DNA of 63,257 nucleotides from Gammaproteobacteria bacterium (lineage in GTDB: Bacteria > Pseudomonadota > Gammaproteobacteria > UBA6429 > Thiohalophilaceae): positions 1 to 63,257 of the forward strand of contig JAFLJQ010000019.1 in NCBI GenBank assembly GCA_022712915.1, read 5' to 3'. The translations under genes were made by a program, and so were the position numbers. The notes beneath the pieces were generated by a model that was given only the letters and a program-made list of their open reading frames with translations, was not told where the DNA came from and did not search any database. Shown in pieces: positions 55,939 through 63,257 of this stretch (position 1 is its first letter; every line of letters starts with the position of its first letter).

Positions 55939-56682
55939 ATGAAACAAGATACCGATATGAACCGCCGCCGGTTTCTTGGCCAAACAGCCGGTGTTGCCGG
56001 TCTGACAATTGTCCCCGGTGTGATGTTATATGAAGTACAGGCCCGCCCAGCCGATCAAGCTGCGTCCAGCTCGGTTCGCTGGGGTATGTTGATCGATACC
56101 CGCCAATGTGACACTGGCTGTACCGATTGTGTCACGGCCTGCAAAACAGAAAATGGTTGGGGCAGTACCGAAACAAAATCCAGCCCAGAACAACAGGCGC
56201 AATGGATCCGCAAGGTCAAGCTAACCGACAAACAAACAGGCCATGTGCAATCACTCCCTTTGATGTGTCAGCACTGTGAAACACCGCCTTGTGTAGACGT
56301 CTGCCCAACCGGTGCTTCCATGAAGCGAGCCGATGGTATTGTGCTGGTCGATAAACACATCTGTATTGGTTGCCGTTATTGCATGATGGCCTGCCCTTAC
56401 AAGGCTCGTTCCTTTATTCACGAACCTTTGACTGATCAGAAACCCCATGCACCACGCGGTGTGGGAACGGTTGAAAGCTGCACACTGTGTGTCCACCGTA
56501 TTGATAAAGACGGCACACCGGCCTGTGTTGAGGCCTGTAACGCAGAAGGTCACAAGGCCATGTACTTTGGTAATTTAAATGATCCAGATAGCGACATATC
56601 CAAACACCTCAAACAACACGGCGGTGAGCAAATTCGCGCCGATCTCGGTTTGAACACCGGTGTCCGCTATCAAGGGCTTTAA
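55939..56682 (+). CDS. dsrO: DsrO, periplasmic Tat-exported ferredoxin subunit
   Basis: A 247-residue protein with a twin-arginine signal (MNRRRFLGQTAGVAG), so it is folded before export. Iron-sulfur motifs are CDTGCTDCVTAC, CQHCETPPCVDVCPTGA, CIGCRYCMMACPYKA and CTLCVHRIDKDG. It connects DsrJ with the membrane subunit DsrP. Confidence 0.96.
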   Translation: MKQDTDMNRRRFLGQTAGVAGLTIVPGVMLYEVQARPADQAASSSVRWGMLIDTRQCDTGCTDCVTACKTENGWGSTETKSSPEQQAQWIRKVKLTDKQTGHVQSLPLMCQHCETPPCVDVCPTGASMKRADGIVLVDKHICIGCRYCMMACPYKARSFIHEPLTDQKPHAPRGVGTVESCTLCVHRIDKDGTPACVEACNAEGHKAMYFGNLNDPDSDISKHLKQHGGEQIRADLGLNTGVRYQGL

Positions 56683-56715
56683 TACTAAAATGATAAAATC
56701 AGGTTGGCGGAAACG

Positions 56716-57918
56716 ATGAAAGCAATCAGATATCTCCAAATCGAAGGCCGTAGCGTTGGTTACTATGCATTACTGGGTATTCTGGGATTGATAGTTGCCG
56801 CAGGTGGGCTGGCGGCACTCTACATGGAACATAACGGCCATTATGTCACCGGAATGAACAACCAGATCGTCTGGGGCATACCACATGTCTTTGCCGTATT
56901 TCTGATCATAGCCGCCTCCGGCGCCCTCAATGTCGCCTCAATCTCATCCGTCTTTAACAAAAAGGCCTACAAACCCCTGGCACTGCTTTCAGCCTTTTTA
57001 TCAGTTTGTCTGTTATTGGGTGGTTTGACCGTACTGGTGCTGGATCTTGGTCAACCCGATCGACTCATCATCGCCATGACCCTCTATAACTTCAAATCCA
57101 TCTTTGCCTGGAACATGATTCTGTATAACGGATTCATTGCTGTTGTCGCTGTGTATATCTGGTTCATGATGGAAAAGCGTATGAACAAGTACAGCCGATA
57201 CGCGGGCTTCACCGCCTTCTTCTGGCGTTTGATGCTCACCACTGGTACTGGATCTATCTTTGGTTTTATTGTTGCTCGTCAGGCCTATGATGCCGCCATC
57301 ATGGCACCAATGTTTGTCATTATGTCCCTTTCTTATGGCCTCGCTATTTTCATCCTGGTGATGATGGCATCCTACCACTGGTCTGAGCGTGAACTAGGCG
57401 ATGCGACAGTGCGCCGCATGACAAACTTGCTGGGTGTTTTCATCGCCGCTGTACTCTACTTTACCCTAACCTATCATCTGACAAATCTGTATGTCACTGA
57501 GAATCATGGTGTCGAAGCTTTTATTCTGCGTGACGGCGGTCTGTATACACAACTATTCTGGATAGGCACAATTCTCATTGGCGGCCTATTGCCTCTGTTC
57601 CTGATATATTTCCCAGCTACCGCCAAAAATCGCAAAATGATCAGTGCCGCCTGTGTCATGGTCATCCTCGGTGGTCTGGCAACACTCTACGTCATCATCA
57701 TTGGCGGTCAGGCTTACCCACTAGAAATGTTCCCCGGCAAGATTGTGGAAAGTTCATTCTTCGATGGCGGTATCAAGGCCTACACCCCCACTCTGGCCGA
57801 AATACTACTGGGTACAGGTGGTTTTGCCCTATCTCTGATAATGGTTGCACTGGTTGTGAAGATCCTGCGTGTCTTACCCGACAACATGGCCGATGCCAAC
57901 GTCGATCCTCACTACTAG
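56716..57918 (+). CDS. dsrP: DsrP, NrfD-family membrane subunit
   Basis: A 400-residue polytopic protein with about ten TM segments and the NrfD/PsrC pattern (GNVxx-style loops, e.g. LDLGQPDRLIIAMTLYNFKS, IVARQAYDAAIMAP). It passes electrons or protons between DsrO and quinone. The start is the ATG at 56716; a TTG at 56704 is in frame but less likely. Confidence 0.95.
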   Translation: MKAIRYLQIEGRSVGYYALLGILGLIVAAGGLAALYMEHNGHYVTGMNNQIVWGIPHVFAVFLIIAASGALNVASISSVFNKKAYKPLALLSAFLSVCLLLGGLTVLVLDLGQPDRLIIAMTLYNFKSIFAWNMILYNGFIAVVAVYIWFMMEKRMNKYSRYAGFTAFFWRLMLTTGTGSIFGFIVARQAYDAAIMAPMFVIMSLSYGLAIFILVMMASYHWSERELGDATVRRMTNLLGVFIAAVLYFTLTYHLTNLYVTENHGVEAFILRDGGLYTQLFWIGTILIGGLLPLFLIYFPATAKNRKMISAACVMVILGGLATLYVIIIGGQAYPLEMFPGKIVESSFFDGGIKAYTPTLAEILLGTGGFALSLIMVALVVKILRVLPDNMADANVDPHY

Positions 57919-58014
57919 CCAAATAGATAGCATTTTGTTATTTTCAGCCCTATCTGCCCCATGCAGACACAGTTTTAAACATTACATTCTGGATCACCAA
58001 AAGGTCGAATATAC

Positions 58015-59400
58015 ATGGATCGTCTGCTTATCTCTGCGGCACATAAATCTTCCGGTAAAACCACGCTCAGTATTGGTCTGTGTCATGCCTTAAATCAGGC
58101 CGGGCATATTGTTCAGCCCTTTAAAAAAGGCCCGGACTATATCGACCCCATGTGGCTCAGCCGAGCCACTGGACGTCCCTGTATTAATCTCGATTTTTAT
58201 ACCATGCAAAACGAAGAGATCTTGCAGCGCGTTAATCACTACGCCGTGGGTGCTGACATTAGCCTGATCGAAGGTAACAAGGGCCTATATGATGGCCTGG
58301 ATCTCGATGGCTCAAACAGTAATGCCGCTCTTGCAGAACTTTTACAGACCCCGGTTGTGCTGGTGATTGATGTGCGTGGTGTCACCCGTGGTATCGCCCC
58401 GCTATTACTGGGCTACCAGAATTTTTGCACCGACATTCATATCGCCGGGGTTATCTTCAACCAAGTCGGTGGCCGCCGACATGAATCAAAACTACGCGCC
58501 GTCATCGAACACTATACTGACATAGCCGTCATCGGCGCTGTCTACAATGATCCCGCCATGGAGATTGACGAACGTCATCTGGGTCTAATCCCCAGTAATG
58601 AAGCACCCGGGGTCAATAAAAAGATCGACATTATTAGTAAACGGGTTGCTGATCAGGTTGATCTCGACAAACTAAGACAACTTGCTCACAACGTTCCCCC
58701 TCTTGCCACAGTTCCCTGCCCAACGCCCACAAAACCAAGCCCCGACATTAAGATTGCTGTCGCCCGTGATGCGGCCTTTGGCTTTTATTATCATGATGAT
58801 TTTGATGCGCTGAAACAGGCCGGGGCCGAGCTGATCTTTTTCGATACCCTGCAAGACAAAAAATTACCCGAAGTGGATGGCCTGTTCATCGGAGGAGGAT
58901 TTCCAGAATCCTTCCTGTCGCAACTCAGTGCCAATCAATCCATGCGACAGTCCATTTACACAGCAATAGAACAGGGCCTACCCACCTATGCCGAATGCGG
59001 CGGCCTGATGTACTTAACAAAGAGCATTAACAAAGACCAGCAACACTATGAAATGGTAGGCATTATCCCAGCCGATGTAAAAATGCATCACAAACCTCAG
59101 GGTCGGGGTTATATTCGTCTCAAAGAAAGTACAAATCACCCTTGGTCCAGTGATGAGCATTCGACAGACAAAGAAATTGTTGGCCATGAATTCCATTATT
59201 CCGGTCTCAAAAACCTGGATCCCAGCATCCAGTTTGTTTATCAGGTTTTACGCGGCTATGGGATTGATGGCCAGCAAGATGGCCTTATATATAAAAATCT
59301 GCTGGCCTGTTATGCCCATCTACGAGACACAGGGCAAAATCACTGGACAAGCCGTTTTATCCACTTTGTCCGTCAATGCAACATAACGAAGCGGAGATAA
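58015..59400 (+). CDS. dsrN: DsrN, cobyrinic acid a,c-diamide synthase-like amidase for siroheme
   Basis: A 461-residue CobB/CbiA relative. The N-terminal P-loop-like domain has SAAHKSSGKTTLSIGLCHAL and LIEGNKGLYDGLDLDGS. The C-terminal class I amidotransferase-type domain has GGGFPESF and YAECGGLMYLTK with the Cys nucleophile. In dsr operons it converts siroheme to the amide form used by DsrAB. Gap to dsrP is 96 bp. Confidence 0.95.
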   Translation: MDRLLISAAHKSSGKTTLSIGLCHALNQAGHIVQPFKKGPDYIDPMWLSRATGRPCINLDFYTMQNEEILQRVNHYAVGADISLIEGNKGLYDGLDLDGSNSNAALAELLQTPVVLVIDVRGVTRGIAPLLLGYQNFCTDIHIAGVIFNQVGGRRHESKLRAVIEHYTDIAVIGAVYNDPAMEIDERHLGLIPSNEAPGVNKKIDIISKRVADQVDLDKLRQLAHNVPPLATVPCPTPTKPSPDIKIAVARDAAFGFYYHDDFDALKQAGAELIFFDTLQDKKLPEVDGLFIGGGFPESFLSQLSANQSMRQSIYTAIEQGLPTYAECGGLMYLTKSINKDQQHYEMVGIIPADVKMHHKPQGRGYIRLKESTNHPWSSDEHSTDKEIVGHEFHYSGLKNLDPSIQFVYQVLRGYGIDGQQDGLIYKNLLACYAHLRDTGQNHWTSRFIHFVRQCNITKRR

Positions 59401-59403
59401 ATC

Positions 59404-59724
59404 ATGATTACAGTGACACCGGCAGCCGCCCAACAAATCAAGCATTCAGCCAAACAAACTCAGGCCGAAAACATGCCCCTACGCATCGCAGCAACCCGCA
59501 AAGCCGATGGCAGTATCCATTATGCGATGGGTTTTGCTGATGAAAAGGATGAAAAAGCAGATCAGGATCTAAGCTACATTTCAGAAGGTGTCACCCTTGT
59601 CGTTTCCGCTATCAGCCTCGATCTGCTGAATAAAACCGAAATTGATTTTATTGAACTGGATAATGGCGAAAAAAACTTCGTTTTCAAGAATCCCAATGAC
59701 CCTAATTACAAACCGGCTCAATAG
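59404..59724 (+). CDS. dsrR: DsrR, A-type scaffold-like protein without cysteines
   Basis: A 106-residue IscA/HesB-fold protein. The metal-binding Cys of A-type scaffolds are absent, as in A. vinosum DsrR, which acts in post-transcriptional control of dsr. Sequence: ITVTPAAAQQIKHSAKQTQA, then SYISEGVTLVVSAISLDLLN. It follows dsrN by 3 nt. A 7-bp inverted repeat (GGGATTT / AAATCCC, 59724-59754) follows its stop. A dsrS gene is not found after it. Confidence 0.9.
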   Translation: MITVTPAAAQQIKHSAKQTQAENMPLRIAATRKADGSIHYAMGFADEKDEKADQDLSYISEGVTLVVSAISLDLLNKTEIDFIELDNGEKNFVFKNPNDPNYKPAQ

Positions 59725-59818
59725 GGATTTAAACGATAAATCATGTAAAATCCCATCAGGGGTTGATGAGAATCTGTTAACATCTAAAGACTTGCCATGA
59801 GCAGCTACCAGTAAACAT

Positions 59819-61492
59819 ATGAGTCGTTCCTCCTCTGAACATCCTCAAAAATCAGTTCTGTCCGGGGCCTCTCTATCCCTGGAGGAACAATCCACACGCC
59901 TACATAACAAGCTATTTTGTGGCCTGTGGCGCAGCCATTTATGTATGCTGTTCTTGGCCCTGTGCAGCACCGTACTGAGTCTCGGGCTGTTTAGTCTATG
60001 GGGCGCATACAAGATTGAACCCATTTATTATTACTCGACCATCACCGCCCTGACCATTATGGCGTTTGGCTTACTGGGACTGATATTCTATCGTATCAAA
60101 AACCACCTGCTTGCACCCTTGACCCACTTACGTAACTGGGCACTTGAGATGCATTCCGGCAATCTGTCCGCTCGACTCACCTCCAACTATTCCGGTGAAT
60201 TTGCTGCCCTGGCTAAAGATATCAATGAATTTGGTGATACCCTGCAAGGCCTGTCTGAAGACATGCAAAGCCAGGTAAATAAACAGACACGCCATCTCGA
60301 ACAAAAAACCCGTTCACTAGAAATTATTTATGATGTGGCTGCCAGCATTAATGTCTCCCGAGATCTGGAAGACCTGCTAACACGCTTTCTGCATACCCTG
60401 AAGGATGTTGTATATGCACGTGCCGCACTGGTCCGATTGGTCACGGATGATGGTCAAATGCGCCTGGTCTCCAGTATCGGGCTGGATGATGACCTGATAG
60501 CCCGTGAACAACTCATTCCATCTGAAAGTTGTCTGTGTGGCCAAGCCTATACTGAGGGCAAAGTGCTGTTTCAACGCGACATCAAGGAATGTGACAAAAT
60601 CATTGGCCGGGCCTTTTTCGGTAAAGAAGATATTGGAATGGTAGCCGTGCCCTTGCAGTACCGCGATCGCACACTGGGTGTATACAACCTGTTTGTTTAT
60701 CGTGAAGATTACTTCGACTCCAAAGAGGTAGAAGACTTATTGACCAACATCGGACGTCACCTGGGGATGGCTATCGATAAATCCCGTTCCGATGATGCCT
60801 TCAACCGATTCTCCATTATGGAAGAACGAACCCGTATTGCCCACGAATTGCACGACTCCCTGGCCCAAACTATGGCCAGTCTACGTTTCCAGGTTCGCGT
60901 ACTCGATGAAACCTTACGCCAGGGCCAGGAACAAGCCATCTGGCATCAACTAGAACAGATCGAAAACAATCTCGACGAGGCTTATGCCGAACTACGCGAA
61001 CTGATTACCCATTTCCGTGCGCCTATCGATCACCGTGGTCTAGTACCTGCCGTAGAACACCTGGTCGACCGCTTCCGCAAAAGAACCGGTATTCATATCT
61101 TCCTTCAAAGAGAATGGAATCTAGTATATATGTCAGCCAATGTCGAAGTACAGGCACTACGTATTATTCAAGAAGCATTGAACAATATTCATAAACACAG
61201 TGAAGCAAAAAATGTACGCATCCTGTTGCGCAGCAACCCAAGCGGAAATTGCATGATCATGATCGAAGATGATGGTATCGGCATTGCAACTGAATCAGGT
61301 GATGATAAAAACGACCACTATGGTTTAAATATCATGTCTGAACGAGCTAAACAAATCGGTGGTGAAATTCGCATCGATAGCGAACCCGGTGAAGGCACTC
61401 AAATATTCCTGCAGTTTAAATATCAAACATCACCGGGTTATCAGAATATACCCGTAGAATTCACCTCCCCCATTAAACGAGTTATCCCATGA
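59819..61492 (+). CDS. NarX/NarQ-type sensor histidine kinase with GAF domain
   Basis: A 557-residue kinase. TM segments 41-60 and 70-92 enclose only a short periplasmic loop, so no large sensor domain is present. HAMP 93-150, coiled coil, GAF 180-320, HisKA_3 with ERTRIAHELHDSLAQTM (likely phospho-His345) and HATPase about 440-535 (NNIHKHSEAKN, DDGIGI). The GAF domain carries Cys238, Cys240 and Cys258 (SCLCGQAY, KECDK), which could sense redox state or bind a metal cluster. It overlaps the regulator gene by 4 nt (ATGA). The ligand is unknown; a sulfur or redox signal fits the dsr context. Confidence 0.9.
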   Translation: MSRSSSEHPQKSVLSGASLSLEEQSTRLHNKLFCGLWRSHLCMLFLALCSTVLSLGLFSLWGAYKIEPIYYYSTITALTIMAFGLLGLIFYRIKNHLLAPLTHLRNWALEMHSGNLSARLTSNYSGEFAALAKDINEFGDTLQGLSEDMQSQVNKQTRHLEQKTRSLEIIYDVAASINVSRDLEDLLTRFLHTLKDVVYARAALVRLVTDDGQMRLVSSIGLDDDLIAREQLIPSESCLCGQAYTEGKVLFQRDIKECDKIIGRAFFGKEDIGMVAVPLQYRDRTLGVYNLFVYREDYFDSKEVEDLLTNIGRHLGMAIDKSRSDDAFNRFSIMEERTRIAHELHDSLAQTMASLRFQVRVLDETLRQGQEQAIWHQLEQIENNLDEAYAELRELITHFRAPIDHRGLVPAVEHLVDRFRKRTGIHIFLQREWNLVYMSANVEVQALRIIQEALNNIHKHSEAKNVRILLRSNPSGNCMIMIEDDGIGIATESGDDKNDHYGLNIMSERAKQIGGEIRIDSEPGEGTQIFLQFKYQTSPGYQNIPVEFTSPIKRVIP

Positions 61493-62157
61493 GTCTACGC
61501 GTATTATTAATTGATGATCACACCCTGTTCCGTGTCGGACTGGAAGGTCTGCTTACGAGTCGAGGTATTGATGTTGTCGCCTCAGTTAACAATGGAAAAG
61601 AATGCTTAGCATTAATTGAAGAGCTCAAACCGGATGTCGTCCTGCTCGATATGCGTATGCCCGGTATTGATGGATTGGGCGTACTCAAGATGTTGCGTGA
61701 AAAAGGCCTGGAAATGCCGATTGCCATGCTCACCACAAGTAGTGAAGAATCTGATCTGGTGGAGTCCCTGCGTGCAGGAGCTCAGGGCTACCTGTTAAAA
61801 GACATGGAGCCTGACGATCTGGTACTGGCACTACGTGATATCGTGGCCGGTAAAACGGTTGTCGCACCTGATCTGGCTCCCATCCTGGCCAGGGCAGTGC
61901 AAGGCAAAAGTGACCCAAAGAAAACCGAACATATCACACCCTTCTCCCATCTCACACCACGTGAAACCGAAATACTAGGTTTGTTAGCAGAAGGCCAAAG
62001 TAACAAGGTCATTGCACGTAATCTTGGTATCTCAGATGGAACCGTCAAGCTACATGTCAAGGCAATCCTGCGTAAACTCAACGTTCATTCCCGTGTTGAA
62101 GCCGCGGTAATGGCGGTCGAATACGGATTACAACGCTCCTCAATTTTGCCGTCTTAA
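61489..62157 (+). CDS. NarL/FixJ-family response regulator
   Basis: A 222-residue regulator: receiver domain with phospho-acceptor Asp54 (VVLLDMRMPG) and Thr/Lys switch region (MLTTSSEE, GYLLKD), then a LuxR-type HTH (LTPRETEILGLLAEGQSNKV, DGTVKLHVKAILRKLNVHSR). It is coupled to the kinase gene. Its likely DNA target type is the TACYYMT heptamer; a 7-2-7 copy is found upstream of dsrA. This suggests feedback on the dsr operon, to be tested. Confidence 0.93.
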   Translation: MSLRVLLIDDHTLFRVGLEGLLTSRGIDVVASVNNGKECLALIEELKPDVVLLDMRMPGIDGLGVLKMLREKGLEMPIAMLTTSSEESDLVESLRAGAQGYLLKDMEPDDLVLALRDIVAGKTVVAPDLAPILARAVQGKSDPKKTEHITPFSHLTPRETEILGLLAEGQSNKVIARNLGISDGTVKLHVKAILRKLNVHSRVEAAVMAVEYGLQRSSILPS

Positions 62158-62178
62158 TAATCACATTCAGGTTTTACA

Positions 62179-62640
62179 ATGAAAACATTTACCCAACTCG
62201 TTGATGAATGTCTGCAACATATTCAAGAAATTTTCCCCTGGGACCTGGCCGAAAAACAACAAGAAACTAAATCTCTGATTATCGACGTACGCGAGCCTTA
62301 TGAGTTTGATGCTATGCACATAGAAGGTTCTATTAATGTCCCACGCGGCATTCTGGAAAGTGCGATTGAATTCGATTATGAAGAAACCATTCCGGAACTG
62401 GCCCAGGCAAGAAATAAAGAAGTGATCATCGTCTGTCGCTCCGGACGCCGCAGCGCCCTCGCCGCCCTCGTCATGCAAGAAATGGGCTACGGCAAAGTCA
62501 TCTCACTTAAAACAGGCCTGCGCGGCTGGAATGAATTTGAACAGGCGCTGATCGATAAAAATGGTAATGCAATCGACATAGATAATGCCGATGAATACTT
62601 CACCGCAAAACTACGACCAGAACAACTTTCACCTAAATAA
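62179..62640 (+). CDS. Rhodanese-like sulfurtransferase
   Basis: A 153-residue single-domain rhodanese. SLIIDVREPYEFDAMHIEGS and active-site loop CRSGRRSALAAL (Cys86) are intact, followed by GYGKVISLKTGLRGWNEFEQ. An N-terminal helical extension of ~30 residues precedes the domain. The positively charged loop (two Arg) is typical of thiosulfate or persulfide handling. It follows the regulator by 21 nt, so it probably belongs to the dsr transcript. A role feeding sulfane sulfur to DsrEFH is plausible. Confidence 0.9.
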   Translation: MKTFTQLVDECLQHIQEIFPWDLAEKQQETKSLIIDVREPYEFDAMHIEGSINVPRGILESAIEFDYEETIPELAQARNKEVIIVCRSGRRSALAALVMQEMGYGKVISLKTGLRGWNEFEQALIDKNGNAIDIDNADEYFTAKLRPEQLSPK

Positions 62641-62654
62641 GATGTATTAGTGTC

Positions 62655-62691
62655 ATTACCAAGGGAAACTGGCGGACTAATTACCAAGGGA
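62655..62691. repeat. Two direct copies of ATTACCAAGGGA at the composition break
   Basis: ATTACCAAGGGA occurs at 62655-62666 and 62680-62691 (25-bp period) with AACTGGCGGACT between them, flanked by TGTCA (62651) and TGTCAC (62695). The style recalls repeated binding sites at the ends of some insertion sequences. No transposase follows. It sits exactly between the dsr-type DNA and the citrate synthase fragment. Confidence 0.6.
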
Positions 62692-62699
62692 CTTTGTCA

Positions 62700-63257
62700 C
62701 AGTGCCGCGCCCTTCCACAACCAGTCGTCGAGTTCCTCAAGACCTCCGGCGATCTCGTAAACAATCAATACGCAGTCCCGATGGACATCCTCCGCACCGC
62801 GGTCTCTATCCAGTCCCATGTCGATCCAGACTGCCAGGACAACTCGCATGAAGCGAACCTCAACAAGGCCAAACGCCTCCTGGCCATGATCCCGACCATG
62901 ATCGGCCACATGCAGAACTCAATCGAAGGCAAAGCATTCGTTGCCCCAAACCCGAATCTTTCCCACTCGGCAAATCTCCTCTACATGATGACAGGTTCAG
63001 AACCAACCCCAGAGGCCGAGAAGGTCATGGATGTCTCGCTGGTCCTCTACGCCGAGCACGACTACAACGCTTCCACTTTCACCTCACGTGTTATCACTGG
63101 TACTCTCGCCGACATGCACGGCGGGGTCACCGGGGCCATCGCCGCACTCAAAGGCAAACTCCACGGCGGCGCAAATGAAGCCGCCATGGACATGCTCTCG
63201 GACATCCGCAAAGACATCGGCCCAGAAAACGACACCGCAAAAATCACCGACTGGATG
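62700..63257 (+). CDS. Citrate synthase, 5'-truncated fragment running off the window
   Basis: An open frame with no start: homology begins abruptly near LPQPVVEFLKTSGDL, at about residue 95 of a normal citrate synthase. It continues through YAVPMDILRTAVSI, AKRLLAMIPTMIG, LYAEHDYNASTFTSRVITG (catalytic His region) and GKLHGGANEAAMDML (second His) to the edge. Both catalytic His are present, but the N-terminal third is missing. Codons end mostly in C or G, unlike the neighbouring genes. It may come from another organism or contig, or be a recombination remnant. Citrate versus 2-methylcitrate synthase cannot be decided. Confidence 0.75.

Noticed and set aside
59725-62640. dsrS after dsrR
   Set aside because: The genes present are a histidine kinase, a response regulator and a rhodanese; nothing resembling DsrS was found.
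62641-62700. Complete insertion sequence at the junction
   Set aside because: Only a short direct repeat is seen; no transposase gene or paired terminal inverted repeat is in the window.
62697-62909. Minus-strand frame in the terminal region
   Set aside because: It is antisense to a clearly recognizable citrate synthase frame.

Overview
The window comes from a sulfur-oxidizing gammaproteobacterium. The main evidence is a complete oxidative-type dsr operon (dsrABEFHCMKLJOPNR). Conserved gammaproteobacterial blocks support it: bpt-infA with clpA-clpS-cspD, icd followed by rluE-nudJ-mnmA-hflD, and purB. I cannot name a genus from the sequence alone. By eye the housekeeping and dsr parts have moderate GC, and roughly 31-43 kb is clearly AT-richer.

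Layout. 1-280: 5' end of an IS256-family element cut by the window edge. 0.3-3.9 kb: secreted subtilisin lipoprotein paired with a PrcB-like lipoprotein. 4.5-9.3 kb: four-gene minus-strand operon (glutamine-synthetase-like ligase, aldehyde dehydrogenase, iron alcohol dehydrogenase, class I amidotransferase-like hydrolase) that looks like gamma-glutamylated amine or amino-alcohol catabolism. 9.6-11.7 kb: two paralogous two-TM miniproteins, a hicAB toxin-antitoxin pair and a PilZ protein. 11.8-30.6 kb: core genes (translation, Clp protease, TCA enzymes, tRNA/rRNA modification, purB), then a GGDEF protein, a secretin-like periplasmic protein, an M61 peptidase and small proteins. 31.1-43.0 kb: AT-rich island with a hybrid NRPS-PKS (A-T-KS-AT-ACP-C-hydrolase-like), an alpha/beta hydrolase, a membrane protein, a PEGA lipoprotein and a DUF4105 protein. 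43.1-46.8 kb: minus-strand cluster with an HPP membrane protein, small unknown proteins, a cysteine-less DsrC-like gene broken by an in-frame TAG, an orphan Cas6/Cmx6-like protein and a TauD-like dioxygenase. 47.2-62.6 kb: the dsr operon, ending with a NarX/NarL-type two-component system and a rhodanese in place of dsrS. 62.64 kb to the end: an abrupt change to a differently composed 5'-truncated citrate synthase fragment after a short direct repeat, possibly an assembly join or recombination scar.

How the genes fit together. The dsr genes should carry sulfane sulfur through DsrEFH and DsrC, oxidize it to sulfite with reverse-acting DsrAB, and pass electrons through DsrL and the DsrMKJOP membrane complex. 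DsrN makes the siroheme amide and DsrR is a maturation or regulatory factor. A 7-2-7 inverted heptamer matching the NarL consensus lies upstream of dsrA, so the regulator at the far end of the operon may control its own operon.

The strongest leads for something new are: (i) the Cas6-like / TauD-like / DsrC-like cluster divergent from dsr, with no CRISPR array in the window; (ii) the NarXL-type system with a candidate site in front of dsrA; (iii) the small NRPS-PKS, whose adenylation pocket reads as the serine code and whose terminal hydrolase-like domain lacks a canonical serine nucleophile.
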